Shown here: piece after piece, positions 17,495-30,042 of the stretch
Layout of the letters: each line of letters starts with the position of its first letter
How positions within the stretch are numbered: the first letter of the stretch is position 1
NCBI GenBank assembly: GCA_963774445.1
Contig: CAVZFC010000019.1
Span: 124,001 to 188,000 of the forward strand
Length of the DNA: 64,000 nucleotides
Direction of reading: 5' to 3'
Origin: CAVUQH01 sp963774445
GTDB lineage: Bacteria; Myxococcota_A; Polyangia; Haliangiales; Haliangiaceae
The notes under the pieces: model-generated
The model's database searches: none
What the model saw: the letters and a program-made list of their open reading frames with translations, nothing else
Told to the model about the DNA's origin: nothing
Program-made: the position numbers and the translations under genes

Positions 17495-18406
17495 CTAATC
17501 AGCGGGCGCGCCGGCCGGCCCGACCAGCTTCTTGGGCGGCGAAATCGCTCGCAGAACTGGCAGCTCGCCCGGGTGCCGCGGCGGCCGCCAGCGGGCCACG
17601 CGAATGACGTAACGGACCTTTTTCTCGAGTTGCCAGCGCTCGCCCGGGGCGCGCAGATCCTGGCCGCCGTACGACTCCTGGTCGCCCGGGAGGTCGAGGA
17701 TCGCGGCCGGCGGCCAGTGCGAGCGCCCGGCGATGGTCCAGCCCTCGCCGCGGCGGTGGGGGCCGCTCACGACCTCGAACACGATGCCGCCGCCGCGCCG
17801 GGGCACGCTCTCGACCACCTCCGCCGGCTGCGCCAGGTGCTCGACCGACTCGATCGCGTGGCCCGGCCCGGTGGCAGCGTAGCCGTCGGCCGGTGGCGCC
17901 GCCAGCGCGGGCAGCCGCGCGATCTCGTCGGCCGCCCAGACCCAGTGGCGCTCGGCCGCCGCGCCTGCCGCGGCCACCACCTTCCACGCGCCCCACGCCA
18001 CCAGCCGATCGCCCTCGGTCAGTCCCGTGGCGCCACCGAGGTCGACCCGCGCCGCCAGCGCTCCGGCCCCCTCGGTCTCGTCGATCAGCCAGCGAACGCC
18101 GCCGGCGTCGATGACCAGCCGGCCGTACAGGGCACCGCGCTGGCCGCGCCGCGCCAGATAGCGCGCCCGACCGATGACGCCGCGCCACACCGGAATCGCC
18201 CCGGCCTGGCGCAGCGCCGCGGCCTCCGAGTCGCCGACGTCGAGCTCGGCGGTCTCTTCGTCCTCGTCGTCGGCGCCGTCGGCAACAGCCGCGTCACTGG
18301 CCACGACCACGCGCGCAGGGGGCGCGGCGTCATTGGCCGCGCGTTGCTCGCCGCGACAGGCAGCCAGGACCAGGCCGGCCAGCGCGGCCGCTCGACAGAG
18401 AGTCAC
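17495..18406 (-). CDS. Hypothetical lipoprotein
   Basis: This 303-aa protein has a lipoprotein-like N-terminus (MTLCRAAALAGLVLAAC, Cys17) followed by an acidic low-complexity stretch (DGADDEDEETAELD). The body (IGRARYLARRGQRGALYGRLVIDAGGVRWLIDETEGAGALAARVDL...GDRLVAWGAWKV) looks like an OB- or beta-barrel-type soluble domain; I do not recognise the family. The GTG start overlaps the stop of the TPR gene (GTGA), so the two genes are coupled and may act together. It precedes nothing else leftward: 56 bp separate it from the alpha-2-macroglobulin start. Confidence 0.6.
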   Translation of the reverse strand: MTLCRAAALAGLVLAACRGEQRAANDAAPPARVVVASDAAVADGADDEDEETAELDVGDSEAAALRQAGAIPVWRGVIGRARYLARRGQRGALYGRLVIDAGGVRWLIDETEGAGALAARVDLGGATGLTEGDRLVAWGAWKVVAAAGAAAERHWVWAADEIARLPALAAPPADGYAATGPGHAIESVEHLAQPAEVVESVPRRGGGIVFEVVSGPHRRGEGWTIAGRSHWPPAAILDLPGDQESYGGQDLRAPGERWQLEKKVRYVIRVARWRPPRHPGELPVLRAISPPKKLVGPAGAPAD

Positions 18407-19692
18407 GAGGCGTTGGGCAGATCGTCGGGTACGCCGCCCGACAGCTCGAGGATTCGCCGGTGCAAGCGCACCCGCGTGCAGTAGGCGCTGGGATCTTCGC
18501 GGCGCGCGGACGCGCGCATGATGGCGGCGCGGGCGTTGCGCAGGGCGACGCGGCGCTTGGGCACGCTGACCGGCAGCACCTCGGCCACGGCCAGCGCCAG
18601 CAGCGACTGCGCCCGCGGCTCGGCGCTCTCGGCGGCCAGACGAGCGCTTTCCAGGGCATCGCGGGCGCGCTCTCCCTGGCCTTCGCGCCCCAGGGCGCGC
18701 GCGACGTTGGCGTACAACCCGGTGAGCCGGTTGACCACCCCGGCCGCCTCGGCCCGCTCGATGGCCTGCTCGGCGATCTGCCGCGCGCGCTGGGCGTCGC
18801 CGGCGGCGTTGCGCTCGAGCAGCCAGTAGGCGTGGGTCAACGCGAAGTCAACGGCGAAGATTCGGTTGTCGTCGAGCGGGCCGATGTGGTCGAACTCCTC
18901 CAGCGCCCGGTCGATGTCGCCGCCCTCGGCGCGGGCGGCAGCGATGAGCACGTGGCCGAACACCATCACCGACACGTGCCCGGCGCCACGCGCCACTTCG
19001 ACGGCGGCCTCGGCACAGCGCAGCGCCTCGGCCGGGTAGCCCAGCTCGAGGTACGCCTCGGCCAGGTTGTTCGACTCGTTGGCCACGTCGGCGGGCCGCT
19101 CCTGCTCGCGCGCCAGCGCCCGGGCCTTGACCGCCAGCTCGAGCTCCTTCTCCAGGTCGCCCAGAGTAATGGCGGCGAACATCTGCGTGCGCACAGCATC
19201 GTAATGGGCGGCGGGAGTGTTGAACGCGCGCGCGGCCGCCCGCTCGGCAAACTCCTGCGCCGCCCGCGGATCGCCGCGGCGATAGGCGGCAAAGGCGGCG
19301 TGGGCGAGCACGCTGGCAAACGCCTCCTCGTGTCCGGCCTCGTCGGCGGCGAGCAGCGCCTCCTCGGCCAGCTCGAGCACCCGCTTGATATCCAGCTGGC
19401 GGCATACCGCGACCCGTGCGCGCAAGAGGCCGGCGCGGATGATGCGGTCGTGCGGCGCGCTCTCGATGGATCGATCGATCCAGGTCAGCACGTCGCTGTG
19501 CCGATTCTGATAGCGGCCGGCAGTGGCGAACGCGGTCGCCAGCCGGTGAACCACCGTGGGGCCCACACCGGCCTCGGCGGCGCGGGCGAGGATGTCGAAT
19601 GCGGCCTCGCTGTCGCCGCGAGCCAGCGCCGCCTCGCCCTCGGCGAGCAGCCCCTCGCCGGTGGCCGCGTCTCCCGTACTACCTGTGCTCAT
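18403..19692 (-). CDS. TPR-repeat protein
   Basis: This 429-aa all-helical protein is built of tetratricopeptide-like repeats (for example LLAEGEAALARGDSEAAFDILARAAEAG, NNLAEAYLELGYPAEALRCAEAAVEVAR, ANVARALGREGQGERARDALESARLA). It has no signal peptide, membrane helix or catalytic motif, so it is a probable cytosolic scaffold. The repeats resemble the C-terminal TPR modules of the kinase-ATPase fusions elsewhere in this window, but no kinase domain is attached here. The downstream gene starts within its stop codon. The promoter presumably lies in the 199-bp divergent gap shared with the GH31 gene. Confidence 0.7.
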   Translation of the reverse strand: MSTGSTGDAATGEGLLAEGEAALARGDSEAAFDILARAAEAGVGPTVVHRLATAFATAGRYQNRHSDVLTWIDRSIESAPHDRIIRAGLLRARVAVCRQLDIKRVLELAEEALLAADEAGHEEAFASVLAHAAFAAYRRGDPRAAQEFAERAAARAFNTPAAHYDAVRTQMFAAITLGDLEKELELAVKARALAREQERPADVANESNNLAEAYLELGYPAEALRCAEAAVEVARGAGHVSVMVFGHVLIAAARAEGGDIDRALEEFDHIGPLDDNRIFAVDFALTHAYWLLERNAAGDAQRARQIAEQAIERAEAAGVVNRLTGLYANVARALGREGQGERARDALESARLAAESAEPRAQSLLALAVAEVLPVSVPKRRVALRNARAAIMRASARREDPSAYCTRVRLHRRILELSGGVPDDLPNAS

Positions 19693-19891
19693 CCCGCGAT
19701 CCTCGGCTTATTATCACACTTTCTGCGGAATTCGCGGCATGATCCCGATGTGCGCCGTGGACTCGGGCAGCTGTGCGCAGCCGCAATCACGGTGATCGCG
19801 GCCGGTTGCCCCGGTCGGCCGCTGGCTGCGGGTCGCCCGCGCGTCGTCCGCGTCGCCGAGCAGCCCCGACAATCGCCGCCCCTGAGGTAGG

Positions 19892-22363
19892 ATGCCGGCC
19901 GTGGGTGGGAGCCTTCGATGCGCGCTCTCGGCGGCGCTGGCGCTGGCAGCCTGCGGCGGGAGCTCGGCGCCGCCGCCGACGCTGGAGTCGGGCGACGTGG
20001 TCATCGAGAGTGATCCGCTGGTCCTGCGCCTGACCACGCCGCGCGGCGACTTCACCGTCGCCGACTTCGTCGAGGTCGGTGTGGTCGACGGGCCGGACGA
20101 CCAGCTCTACTACGACCCGCGCGACGACGCCGGTGTCGACTGGCGCGCCGCCACCCGCGCCACCGGCTGGGACGCCGCCAGCGAGATGCTGCGCCTCGAC
20201 AACGGCGTCCGCCTCGGCCTGGTCGACGGTCCGGTCCCCGGCACTGCGACCGTCGTGGTCAACGCCGCCGACGTAAAAGATGCGGTGCACGTGCGCGTGG
20301 TCCTGCCGCGGGCGGCGGGCGAACCGATCTACGGCCTGGGCGAAAACTTCGCCTCGGCCGACGCCAACGGCAGCGTGCGCGAGATGCAGTTCCGCGTAGA
20401 CGTTCGACTCGGAGTCGTCTACCAACGAGACCCACGTGCCGGTACCGCTGGCGCTGTGGCCGGCGCGCGGCGCGGGCGCGCTGGTGGCCGACGACCGACC
20501 GGGCGCGTTCGACGTCGGCACCGCGCGCGACGACGCCGTGCTCGCCACCTACAACCAGCCCGACCGCGGCCCGCTGCGCGTCGACCTGTTCACCGCCGAT
20601 GACCCGATCGATCTGTTGCGCACGTACGCCCGGCTGAGCGCACTGCCCGCCCTGCCGCCCAGGTGGGCGTTCGCCCCGCAGCAGTGGCGCAACGAGGACC
20701 GCTCCAGCCAGGAGGTTCGCGACGACGCCCAGGCGATGCGCGACAACGCCATCCCCGGCAGCGTCATCTGGATCGACAACCCGTGGCAGACTGCCTACAA
20801 CGACTTCACCTTCGACGAGAGCCGCTTCGACGCCCCGCAGAGCCTGATCGACGACCTGACCGCGCAGGGCTACAAGGTGCTGGTCTGGTCGACGCCGTAC
20901 GTCGACAAGGACGGACCGACCGCCGGCGACTTCGCCACCGCCCGCGACGCCGGCTGGCTGGTCACCGACGACCGCGGCGCGCCGTTCGTCTTCCCCTGGC
21001 AGAACGGCCCGGGCGCGCTGGTCGACTTCACCGCCGACGGCGCCACCGCCTGGTGGCAGCAGCACATCGCGCGGGTCACCGACCTGGGGATCGACGGCTT
21101 CAAGCTCGACTTCGGCGAGGACGTCGTGCCCGAGCTGGTCGGCAGCATCGCACCGCTGCGCCTGGCCGCCGGCGACGCGCAGGTCATGCACGACCGCTAC
21201 ACCGAGTCGTATCACTCCTCCTACCTGAGCGCGCTGCCCGCGGGCGATGGATTCCTGATCACCCGCGCCGGCTACTGGGGCGAGCAGAAGGTCAACACCT
21301 GCATCTGGCCGGGCGATCTCGACAGCGACTTCTCGCGCCACGGCGTCGACAACGGCTCGGGCCAGCTGAACGTCGGCGGCTTGCCGGCAGCGGTGGCCGG
21401 CATGCTGTCGCTGTCGGCCTCGGGCTACCCGTTCTTCGGCTCGGACATCGGCGGCTTCCGCGAGGGACCGACCACCACCGAGCTGCTCTGCCGCTGGAGC
21501 GAGTACGCGGCGCTGGGCACGATCATGCAACTTGGCGGCGGCGGCGCGTCGCACAACCCGTGGGACACGACGCTGTTCCCGGCCCCGGCGCTGGCCGTCT
21601 ATCAGACCTACTCGCGCCTGCACATGGACCTGGTGCCGTATCTGTACACGCTGGCCACGGCAGCCGCGGCCGACGGCGCCCCGGTGACGCGACCGACCCG
21701 GCTGGTCTACTGGGACGCGGCGTCCGACGACGCGACGTTCCTCGTCGGCGACGACCTGTTCGTCGCTCCAGTGATTCGAGGCGGGGGCGACCACGCGCGA
21801 CGTGGTCCTGCCTCCGGGCACCTGGATCGACTGGTGGACCGGCGCCGCGGTGACCGGGGATGGCACGACGTCGGTGGCGGTGAACGCGCCGCTCGAGACG
21901 TTGCCGCTGTGGCGCCGGCGCGGTGCGCTGGTGCCGATGTTCGCCCGCGCCGCCGACACCCTGGTGCCGGCGACGGCCGCCGGGGTCACCTCGTACGCCG
22001 ACGCGGACTATGGGCGCGAGCTGCGGCTGCTGGCGACTCCTGACTCGTCGGCGCAGTCACTCTCGCTGTACGACGGCACCCGCGCCGACGTCGCGGTGGC
22101 GACCGACTACGTCGTGACGTTGCAGGCCGGCAGCGAGTTCGACATCGTGACGCTGGATCTCGGATCTCCGCGGCAGCGACCTGGCCGGCCTGGCGCCACC
22201 CGCCGGCGTCACCCTCGACGGAACCGCACTGGCCACCGCCGCCGACGAAGATGCGTTGACCACGTGCGCAGCCCCCGGCTGCGTCCTCGCCGAAGCGGAC
22301 CGCGTGCGCGCCCGCATCTGGCTGCCCGACGCGACCGCCCACGAGCTGCGGCTCGCGCGCTGA
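19892..22363 (+). CDS. GH31-family alpha-glycosidase, lipoprotein (frame broken three times)
   Basis: Four consecutive frames encode a single GH31 enzyme of about 822 aa. The N-terminus is a lipoprotein signal (ALALAAC). The catalytic domain has the nucleophile motif GFKLDFGED and acid/base region ITRAGYWGEQK...WPGDLDSDF, closest in pattern to YicI-type alpha-xylosidase/alpha-glucosidases. It ends with the beta-sandwich (GATTRDVVLPPGTWIDWWTG) and stops at 22361-22363. One-base insertions are inferred at 20411-20412 (extra G, restores RLESSTNETHVP), 21775-21776 (extra T, restores VIEAGATTRDVV) and 22162-22163 (extra G, restores LDLRGSDLAGL); each lies in a TCGA context. The conserved residues persist in every segment, so a functional extracytoplasmic glycosidase is likely. 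The sugar specificity is unknown. Confidence 0.83.
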
Positions 22364-22425
22364 GACGAACCACGCGCAAACGCCCACGAGCTGCGGCTCG
22401 CGCGCTGAGACGAACCACGCGCAAA
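22336..22425. repeat. Perfect 45-bp tandem duplication spanning the GH31 stop
   Basis: Bases 22336-22380 are repeated exactly at 22381-22425. The unit contains the last codons and TGA of the GH31 frame plus 17 bp of 3' sequence, so the copy sits wholly in the non-coding tail. Exact identity indicates a recent event or an assembly artefact. Confidence 0.9.
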
Positions 22426-22433
22426 CGCAAGAA

Positions 22434-22463
22434 CGCCCTCCCCCGCGGTCGCGAGGGAGGGCG
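22434..22463. terminator. Hairpin between convergent genes, probable bidirectional terminator
   Basis: CGCCCTCCC (22434-22442) pairs with GGGAGGGCG (22455-22463) across a 12-nt loop. It sits between the end of the GH31 gene and the end of the leftward metalloprotease gene. There is no long T-tract, so termination strength is uncertain. Confidence 0.6.
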
Positions 22464-22490
22464 CAAAGAGGCAGCGGTAGCCGGAGCCTA

Positions 22491-23684
22491 CTACGGCGAC
22501 ACCCAGCTGGCGTTCAGCGTGTACGACGCCGAGCTATAACCGTTGACCGAGATGTACATCTGCGTCTCGCCCGCCGGAACGTCGAGCTGGCAGCTCTCGC
22601 TCGAGCCGTTGAGATACGGCCGGCAGTCGAACTGATACGCCGTCGGCTGCGCGCCGAAGCGGACGTAGAGGTCAGCGTCGCCGGAGCCGGTGATGCTGAC
22701 GGTCGCCATCGTCCCCTCGAGAACGTCGAGCGGCTGGTAGTTGGCCCACTGCCCGCGGCCCAGGCTGCCCGAGGCCGAGCCGGTCTGCGGCGTGCCGGTG
22801 CTCGTCGGGGGCGGGGGAGGCGGCGGGGGCGTACCACCACCACCGCCACCACCGCCGCCGCCACCACCACCACCACCGCCGCCGCCGGCCGGCGGGCCAT
22901 ACAGCGCCGCGGCGCCGTCGGCGTCATACTGCGTGAAGGTGAGCGGCGTGCCGGTGCCGCCGCACTGCGGGTAGTGCATGATCGACGCCGAATCGTACGG
23001 CGTCAGCGGGCGCCAGTTGTTGTCCTCGTAGCACTGCCCGGCCTCGGGCCGCGTGTGCTCGTGGCGGAAGCCGAGGGCGTGCCCCAGCTCGTGGCCGAGG
23101 ATCCCCGAGAGCGGCCAGCTGGTACTGAACGACGAGCTGTCCACCATCACGTTGCGGGTCGCGCGGCTCTGGTTGGGGAAAAAGGCGCGGGCCAGGTAGG
23201 CCTGGCCGCTGGTGGGACGAACGTCGAACACGACGTTGTTGTTCGACGCCGTGCAGCTCGCGTCCTGGCTGGCGTCGTGGATGAAATCGACGTTGGCGAA
23301 CGTCTCCCAGCCGTTGTCCGTGGCCGCCGCGATCGCGTCGATGACGGCCTGCTTGTGGCTGCCGAACGTGTCGCTGACGCAGTAGGTCAGATTGACCTGC
23401 TGCTGGCTGTTCCACTTGTCGTCCTGACCGCCGCTCAGGTTGACGATGAGCCCACCGTCTCCATAGAGCATGTCGTAGTACTCGCGGAGCTTCTTGACGT
23501 TCTCGATCGGCTCGTCGCCGTTGACGATGTAGACACCGTCGGGCCCTGGCTCGTGATAGATGCCAGCCTCGAACTCCTCGAACGTGGGTACTCCGTCGCG
23601 ATTGGAACCGACATCGGTCGCGTCCAAACTCATGCAACCGGCAGGGACGATCAAAAGTGCGAACACAAGTCGCGGGCAACGCAT
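22491..23684 (-). CDS. M12-type (astacin-like) zinc metalloprotease with PPC domain, lipoprotein
   Basis: This 397-aa protein has a lipoprotein signal (LLIVPAGC) and a metzincin active site HELGHALGFRHEH (HExxHxxGxxHE, 23055-23093) with Met-turn SIMHYP, typical of astacin/matrixin-like proteases. A Gly19 run and a Pro8 run then form a flexible linker of trinucleotide repeats (about 22810-22890). The C-terminal about 85 residues match the bacterial pre-peptidase C-terminal (PPC) beta-sandwich (ATVSITGSGDADLYVRFG...DCRPYLNGSSESC). AGGAGG lies 8 bp before the ATG. The protein is surface or outer-membrane anchored, likely for protein digestion; substrates are unknown. Confidence 0.88.
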   Translation of the reverse strand: MRCPRLVFALLIVPAGCMSLDATDVGSNRDGVPTFEEFEAGIYHEPGPDGVYIVNGDEPIENVKKLREYYDMLYGDGGLIVNLSGGQDDKWNSQQQVNLTYCVSDTFGSHKQAVIDAIAAATDNGWETFANVDFIHDASQDASCTASNNNVVFDVRPTSGQAYLARAFFPNQSRATRNVMVDSSSFSTSWPLSGILGHELGHALGFRHEHTRPEAGQCYEDNNWRPLTPYDSASIMHYPQCGGTGTPLTFTQYDADGAAALYGPPAGGGGGGGGGGGGGGGGGGTPPPPPPPPTSTGTPQTGSASGSLGRGQWANYQPLDVLEGTMATVSITGSGDADLYVRFGAQPTAYQFDCRPYLNGSSESCQLDVPAGETQMYISVNGYSSASYTLNASWVSP

Positions 23685-24134
23685 TCGATTTACCTCCTGG
23701 GCAGGATTCCCGCGGAGTGACTCTTCACGTTCGGTGCCAGCGCGACCTGTTTCGCCCCGCTAACAACGCCGAGTCGGGGCCGCCACGACGTTGCGTCAGT
23801 AGCTGTCCCTACGACTGGGTCGACGGGCGCGCATCCAACGTGCTCCGCCTTACGACAGCAGCCCATTGAACGCCCCTCTCCGCACAATGTGCTCGATGTG
23901 CGCTGTTATCGTTCCGCGTTGTCGCGCGTGCGCCGTCGCTTACAACGCGGACCTGCAGTGAGACACGCGGTCACGTCCGAAACCGATCGATCGAGGCGTT
24001 ATTCCACGACCTACACTGTGCTCGGATGTACCGAGAGATCCCCCGTGGTCAGATGTAGGGAAAATCTTTCGGCACCTCGTGCGCAGGTGTGCGCAACGGT
24101 GCGACCGAGACGACGTCGCGAGCGTTGCGAGCGG
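23685..24134. other. 450-bp intergenic region upstream of the metalloprotease gene
   Basis: No convincing coding sequence or RNA gene was found. It holds a palindrome CGATCGATCG (23984-23993) and a small hairpin CTCGG-ATGTA-CCGAG (24021-24035). Both flanking genes run leftward, so this is the 5' region of the metalloprotease and the 3' side of the next gene. Base composition looks less GC-rich than the coding flanks. Confidence 0.5.
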
Positions 24135-24782
<648 letters not shown>

Positions 24783-24832
24783 GGGAACGCCATCCTAACC
24801 CAAAACCCCATCTCTGCCGACGCTGGGCGGGT

Positions 24833-27217
24833 TCAAAAGAGGACGACGCCGAGCGGCTTCTGGACCACCGCACCGAGGATCGGCTTGCCCGCGACCGCGG
24901 TGCTGAAGACCGACCCCGGCACCAGGTGCTCGGGAAAGGCGTAACTGGCGCGAACCTTGCCGCCGTTCGGGCTCAGGTCGATGATCCGGCCTTCGCCGCG
25001 CTGCGACACGAGCACCAGCGCGCCGCCCGGCCCGCGCATCCCGGCCAGCTCCAGGGGCGGGGTGATGGCCATCGCCGTGCGGAAGCGCTCGGCGGCGTCG
25101 GTACCAACGGCCCGCACCAGCGACACCCCCTCGCTGGCCGGCGGCTGGTCCACGATCGCGTCGGCCCGGACCATCCATCCGGATGACCAGTCGGGCAGGC
25201 TTCGCGCCGAGCCGTCGGCGGCGTCGACCAGCACCACCTCGCCGGTGGCCAGCGCGACCGTGACCCCGCCGGTGCGTGGGATGAGCTCGCGGACGAGGCC
25301 GTTCACCGCGACGGTCCAGGCCGGCGCGCCGCTCACCGGATCCCGGGCAACCAGCCAGCCGCCCGGCTCGACGGCCACCACCCGGGTGAGCTCGCCGTCG
25401 GTGGCCACCGCGATCCGCGGCAGGTAGCCGTTGTCCGAGTCGATCTCGTAGACGACCTTTCCCCGCGCGGCGTCGATGACCGCCGCCCGCGTGCCGTAGA
25501 CCGCCACCACCGCCGAGCCGCCGGCCTCGATCCGATCGACCGTGGGCAGATCCATCCGCCACCTTTCGGCACCGGTGCCGACGTCAACCGCGCGCAGGTG
25601 ACCGGGGCCGGGGAAGTTCTCGGCCGACGCGCAGACCACGACGTCGCGCGCCGCCGCCAGGCCGATCGGCATCGCGTTCTCGGCGCAGGCCGCCGGCGAT
25701 GTCCACTGCCACTTGTGCGAGGCCAGGTCGAACGCGGCCACCGCGCCGCCAGAGGTCGCCGATGGGCGCCGCTCGAACGCCATGGCGTAGAGGTGCTGGC
25801 CGGCCAGGATCGGATGGGTCACCGCGTAGGTGCCGGTGTCCGGACGCTGGTAGGTGGCCGGCTTCCACGTCGGTCGCGGCGGCACCCGCTGCGGCGGCGG
25901 CTCGGGGATGTGCGCCTCGCCCGGCGCCGGCAGCGGCAGCGCCGGCGGGCCGTCGCCCCGCGCGGGAAGCTCGTACAGCAGCGCGCTCTCGACGTTGGAC
26001 TGCGGCGGCGTCAACCATCCACCGGCTAGCAGGTGTCGCTGGGTGAGCACCGCCCGGGAGACCCGCACCGGGGCTGCCAGCCACGCACGCGGGCCGCTGG
26101 CGTCAACCAAGAGCAGCGTGTCGCCGGGCGCGCGAAGCAGGCGCAGCGGGCCGGCCCGCGCGACCAGGCGCCCGCTCCAGACGCCCGAGACAACCGTCCC
26201 CTTGTCGTCGAACCCGCGCGAGCGCAGGGTCACACCGTCGTCGGTGGCGACGGCGATGCCGTGCCCCTCGGTCCAGAAGCCGTTCTCGCGAATCGGTCGG
26301 GCGGCGTCGTTGCCGCCGCGCTGGTGGACCGCGTAGAGCGTGCGCGCGACCAGGCCCGGGTTGGGCAGCTCGACCAGCACGATCGGATCGCACGGATCGA
26401 TCTTGGCCGGCGCGCGCGGCAGGCGCCGGGCCCACACCCGCTTGCCCGGCGACGCCGTGTTGCGCATCTGCGGATAGTTGACGCGGCGAAGCACACCCCC
26501 GGCCGACCAGGCGTAGAGATCGAACGAGCGATCGCCGCGGCACAAGGCGTGGACCTCGTCCAGGGTCTCGTCCTCCGGTGCCATCAGCTCGAGCAGGGTC
26601 TTGCCAGTCTGCGTGTCGAGGATGGCGCCGGTCTTGTCGTCGGCGGGGTCGCGGGCGATCAGCCAGCGCTGGTCGGCGGCGCGGAATGCCATCGGCGAGC
26701 TCCACAGCTCCTCGCCGGTGTCGACCGACAGCCCCTTCATCCCCTGCCACGCGGCGCAGATGATCCGATCCGGCGTGGCGTGAACCGCCGGGGCCGCGCA
26801 GGTGGTGTTGCGCCACTTGATCGTGGCGCGGTCAACGTCAACCAGCTCGAGCACCGGACCGCTGGCCGACAGCCCGCTGACCACCGCCAGCGGCCGGCCG
26901 GGCACTTCCAGCACGCTCTGGACGCGCATTGGCGGATCCAGCGGCGCCAGCCCGGGCGCCAGGAACAGCGGCACCCGTTTCGGATGGACCGGCGATGACC
27001 CGCGGCCGATCGAGGCCGTCGCGGCGGGCGGCTTGGCCGGCGGCGGCGATTTCGCCGGCGTCAACGCCCGGGCGCGGGTCGGCGCAACCCCGGCCTCCGG
27101 CTCCGGCTCGGCGTGCGGCACGTCGCGATCACTGCCGCCGCACGCGCGGCTGCAGCCGCAGGCGGCGAGCGCGACGGCAACGAGAAACATTCGCGTCGTG
27201 AAGGCGTGGGCCGTCAC
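24833..27217 (-). CDS. PQQ-like beta-propeller lipoprotein
   Basis: This 794-aa protein has a lipoprotein signal (TTRMFLVAVALAAC, Cys20), a Pro/Ala linker, and then repeated propeller blades of the PQQ-binding-like type with the W-x-x-x-x-G pattern (IKWRNTTCAAPAVHATPDRIICAAWQGMKGLSVDTGEELWSSP; HKWQWTSPAAC...; GAERWRMDLP; GAPAWTVAVNG). Blades of this kind occur in BamB-like assembly factors and in dehydrogenases. No PQQ dehydrogenase catalytic residues or cytochrome motif are visible, so a binding or scaffold role at the outer membrane is more likely. The start is uncertain: GTG 27217 gives a basic n-region, ATG 27190 is shorter. The downstream gene follows at 50 bp. Confidence 0.75.
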   Translation of the reverse strand: MTAHAFTTRMFLVAVALAACGCSRACGGSDRDVPHAEPEPEAGVAPTRARALTPAKSPPPAKPPAATASIGRGSSPVHPKRVPLFLAPGLAPLDPPMRVQSVLEVPGRPLAVVSGLSASGPVLELVDVDRATIKWRNTTCAAPAVHATPDRIICAAWQGMKGLSVDTGEELWSSPMAFRAADQRWLIARDPADDKTGAILDTQTGKTLLELMAPEDETLDEVHALCRGDRSFDLYAWSAGGVLRRVNYPQMRNTASPGKRVWARRLPRAPAKIDPCDPIVLVELPNPGLVARTLYAVHQRGGNDAARPIRENGFWTEGHGIAVATDDGVTLRSRGFDDKGTVVSGVWSGRLVARAGPLRLLRAPGDTLLLVDASGPRAWLAAPVRVSRAVLTQRHLLAGGWLTPPQSNVESALLYELPARGDGPPALPLPAPGEAHIPEPPPQRVPPRPTWKPATYQRPDTGTYAVTHPILAGQHLYAMAFERRPSATSGGAVAAFDLASHKWQWTSPAACAENAMPIGLAAARDVVVCASAENFPGPGHLRAVDVGTGAERWRMDLPTVDRIEAGGSAVVAVYGTRAAVIDAARGKVVYEIDSDNGYLPRIAVATDGELTRVVAVEPGGWLVARDPVSGAPAWTVAVNGLVRELIPRTGGVTVALATGEVVLVDAADGSARSLPDWSSGWMVRADAIVDQPPASEGVSLVRAVGTDAAERFRTAMAITPPLELAGMRGPGGALVLVSQRGEGRIIDLSPNGGKVRASYAFPEHLVPGSVFSTAVAGKPILGAVVQKPLGVVLF

Positions 27218-27268
27218 GACGCGAAATCTACCCGATCGCGTGGGCGCGGGGAAAAAAGTAGGCGCCCG

Positions 27269-28504
<1,236 letters not shown>

Positions 28505-28565
28505 GATCGGCCTTTCGCTGTTAACCTGCGATTTATACTCGACAAATTGCCTCAATCCCAGAGAA

Positions 28566-28583
28566 AAGAATGACTGCTCAGTC
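28566..28583. promoter_or_regulatory. FadR-like operator between thiolase and acyl-CoA dehydrogenase genes
   Basis: AGAATGA-CTGC-TCAGTCA matches, in 12 of 14 arm positions, the 7-4-7 layout TGAATGA-N4-TCATTCA, which is the published arm pattern of the Bacillus TetR-type FadR operator. The core TGACTG-CT-CAGTCA is a perfect palindrome. It lies midway (about 60 bp) between the two divergent starts. A closer match sits at 38645-38662. No tetR gene is in the window. Confidence 0.6.
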
Positions 28584-28642
28584 AGTAAAATGAATGTCCA
28601 TGTTCCAATTGGTTCCGCCTACTTACGCGCTATAACCGCACA

Positions 28643-29794
<1,152 letters not shown>

Positions 29795-29807
29795 GCCGCG
29801 AGTGCGG

Positions 29808-29831
29808 GGGCACGGGCACGGGCACGGGCAC
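29808..29831. repeat. GGGCAC hexamer repeat, four perfect units
   Basis: Four perfect tandem GGGCAC units begin 13 bp after the acyl-CoA dehydrogenase stop. Similar short arrays recur at the far side of the same gap (29985-30034), framing a pair of hairpins. Confidence 0.85.
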
Positions 29832-29867
29832 GCACCCGATCGTCGCGGAGTGAGCGAAGCGAACGCA

Positions 29868-29962
29868 GTCGAAGGGCGCATCCTCCACGCTTCGTCCCAG
29901 CGCGACGAGGCGCGCCTGCTGCGCCCTTCGACAGACCTGAGCGCGCTGCGCGCGCTCAGGTC
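29868..29962. repeat. Nested inverted repeats (REP-like hairpins)
   Basis: Two perfect structures lie side by side. GTCGAAGGGCGCA (29868-29880) pairs with TGCGCCCTTCGAC (29920-29932). GACCTGAGCGCGC (29934-29946) pairs with GCGCGCTCAGGTC (29950-29962) over a 3-nt loop. The CCCTTCGAC...CTCAGGTCGCTCAGGGCGACCGG text resembles palindromic intergenic repeats found widely in bacterial genomes. The hairpins may also terminate or stabilise the acyl-CoA dehydrogenase transcript. Confidence 0.7.
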
Positions 29963-29984
29963 GCTCAGGGCGACCGGCAAGAAA

Positions 29985-30034
29985 GGGACCGGGACCGGGA
30001 TGGGACCGGGACTGGGACTGGGACTGGGACCGGG
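29985..30034. repeat. GGGACC/GGGACT hexamer repeat
   Basis: Seven GGGACY units, with one 5-nt GGGAT unit in third position, run in tandem from 29985 to 30031 and end with GGG (30032-30034). The array is non-coding. With the GGGCAC array it brackets the hairpin pair in the 308-bp gap between the acyl-CoA dehydrogenase and M3 peptidase genes, which contains no gene. Confidence 0.85.
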
Positions 30035-30042
30035 TTAACAAA

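Noticed and set aside
19892..22363. GH31 gene as a decayed pseudogene
   Set aside because: All three breaks need only one surplus base each, and the catalytic residues and family motifs are intact in every segment; sequencing error is more economical.
23685..24134. Possible tRNA or small gene in the 450-bp gap
   Set aside because: No cloverleaf-like pairing with a CCA-type end, and no open frame with a ribosome-binding site.
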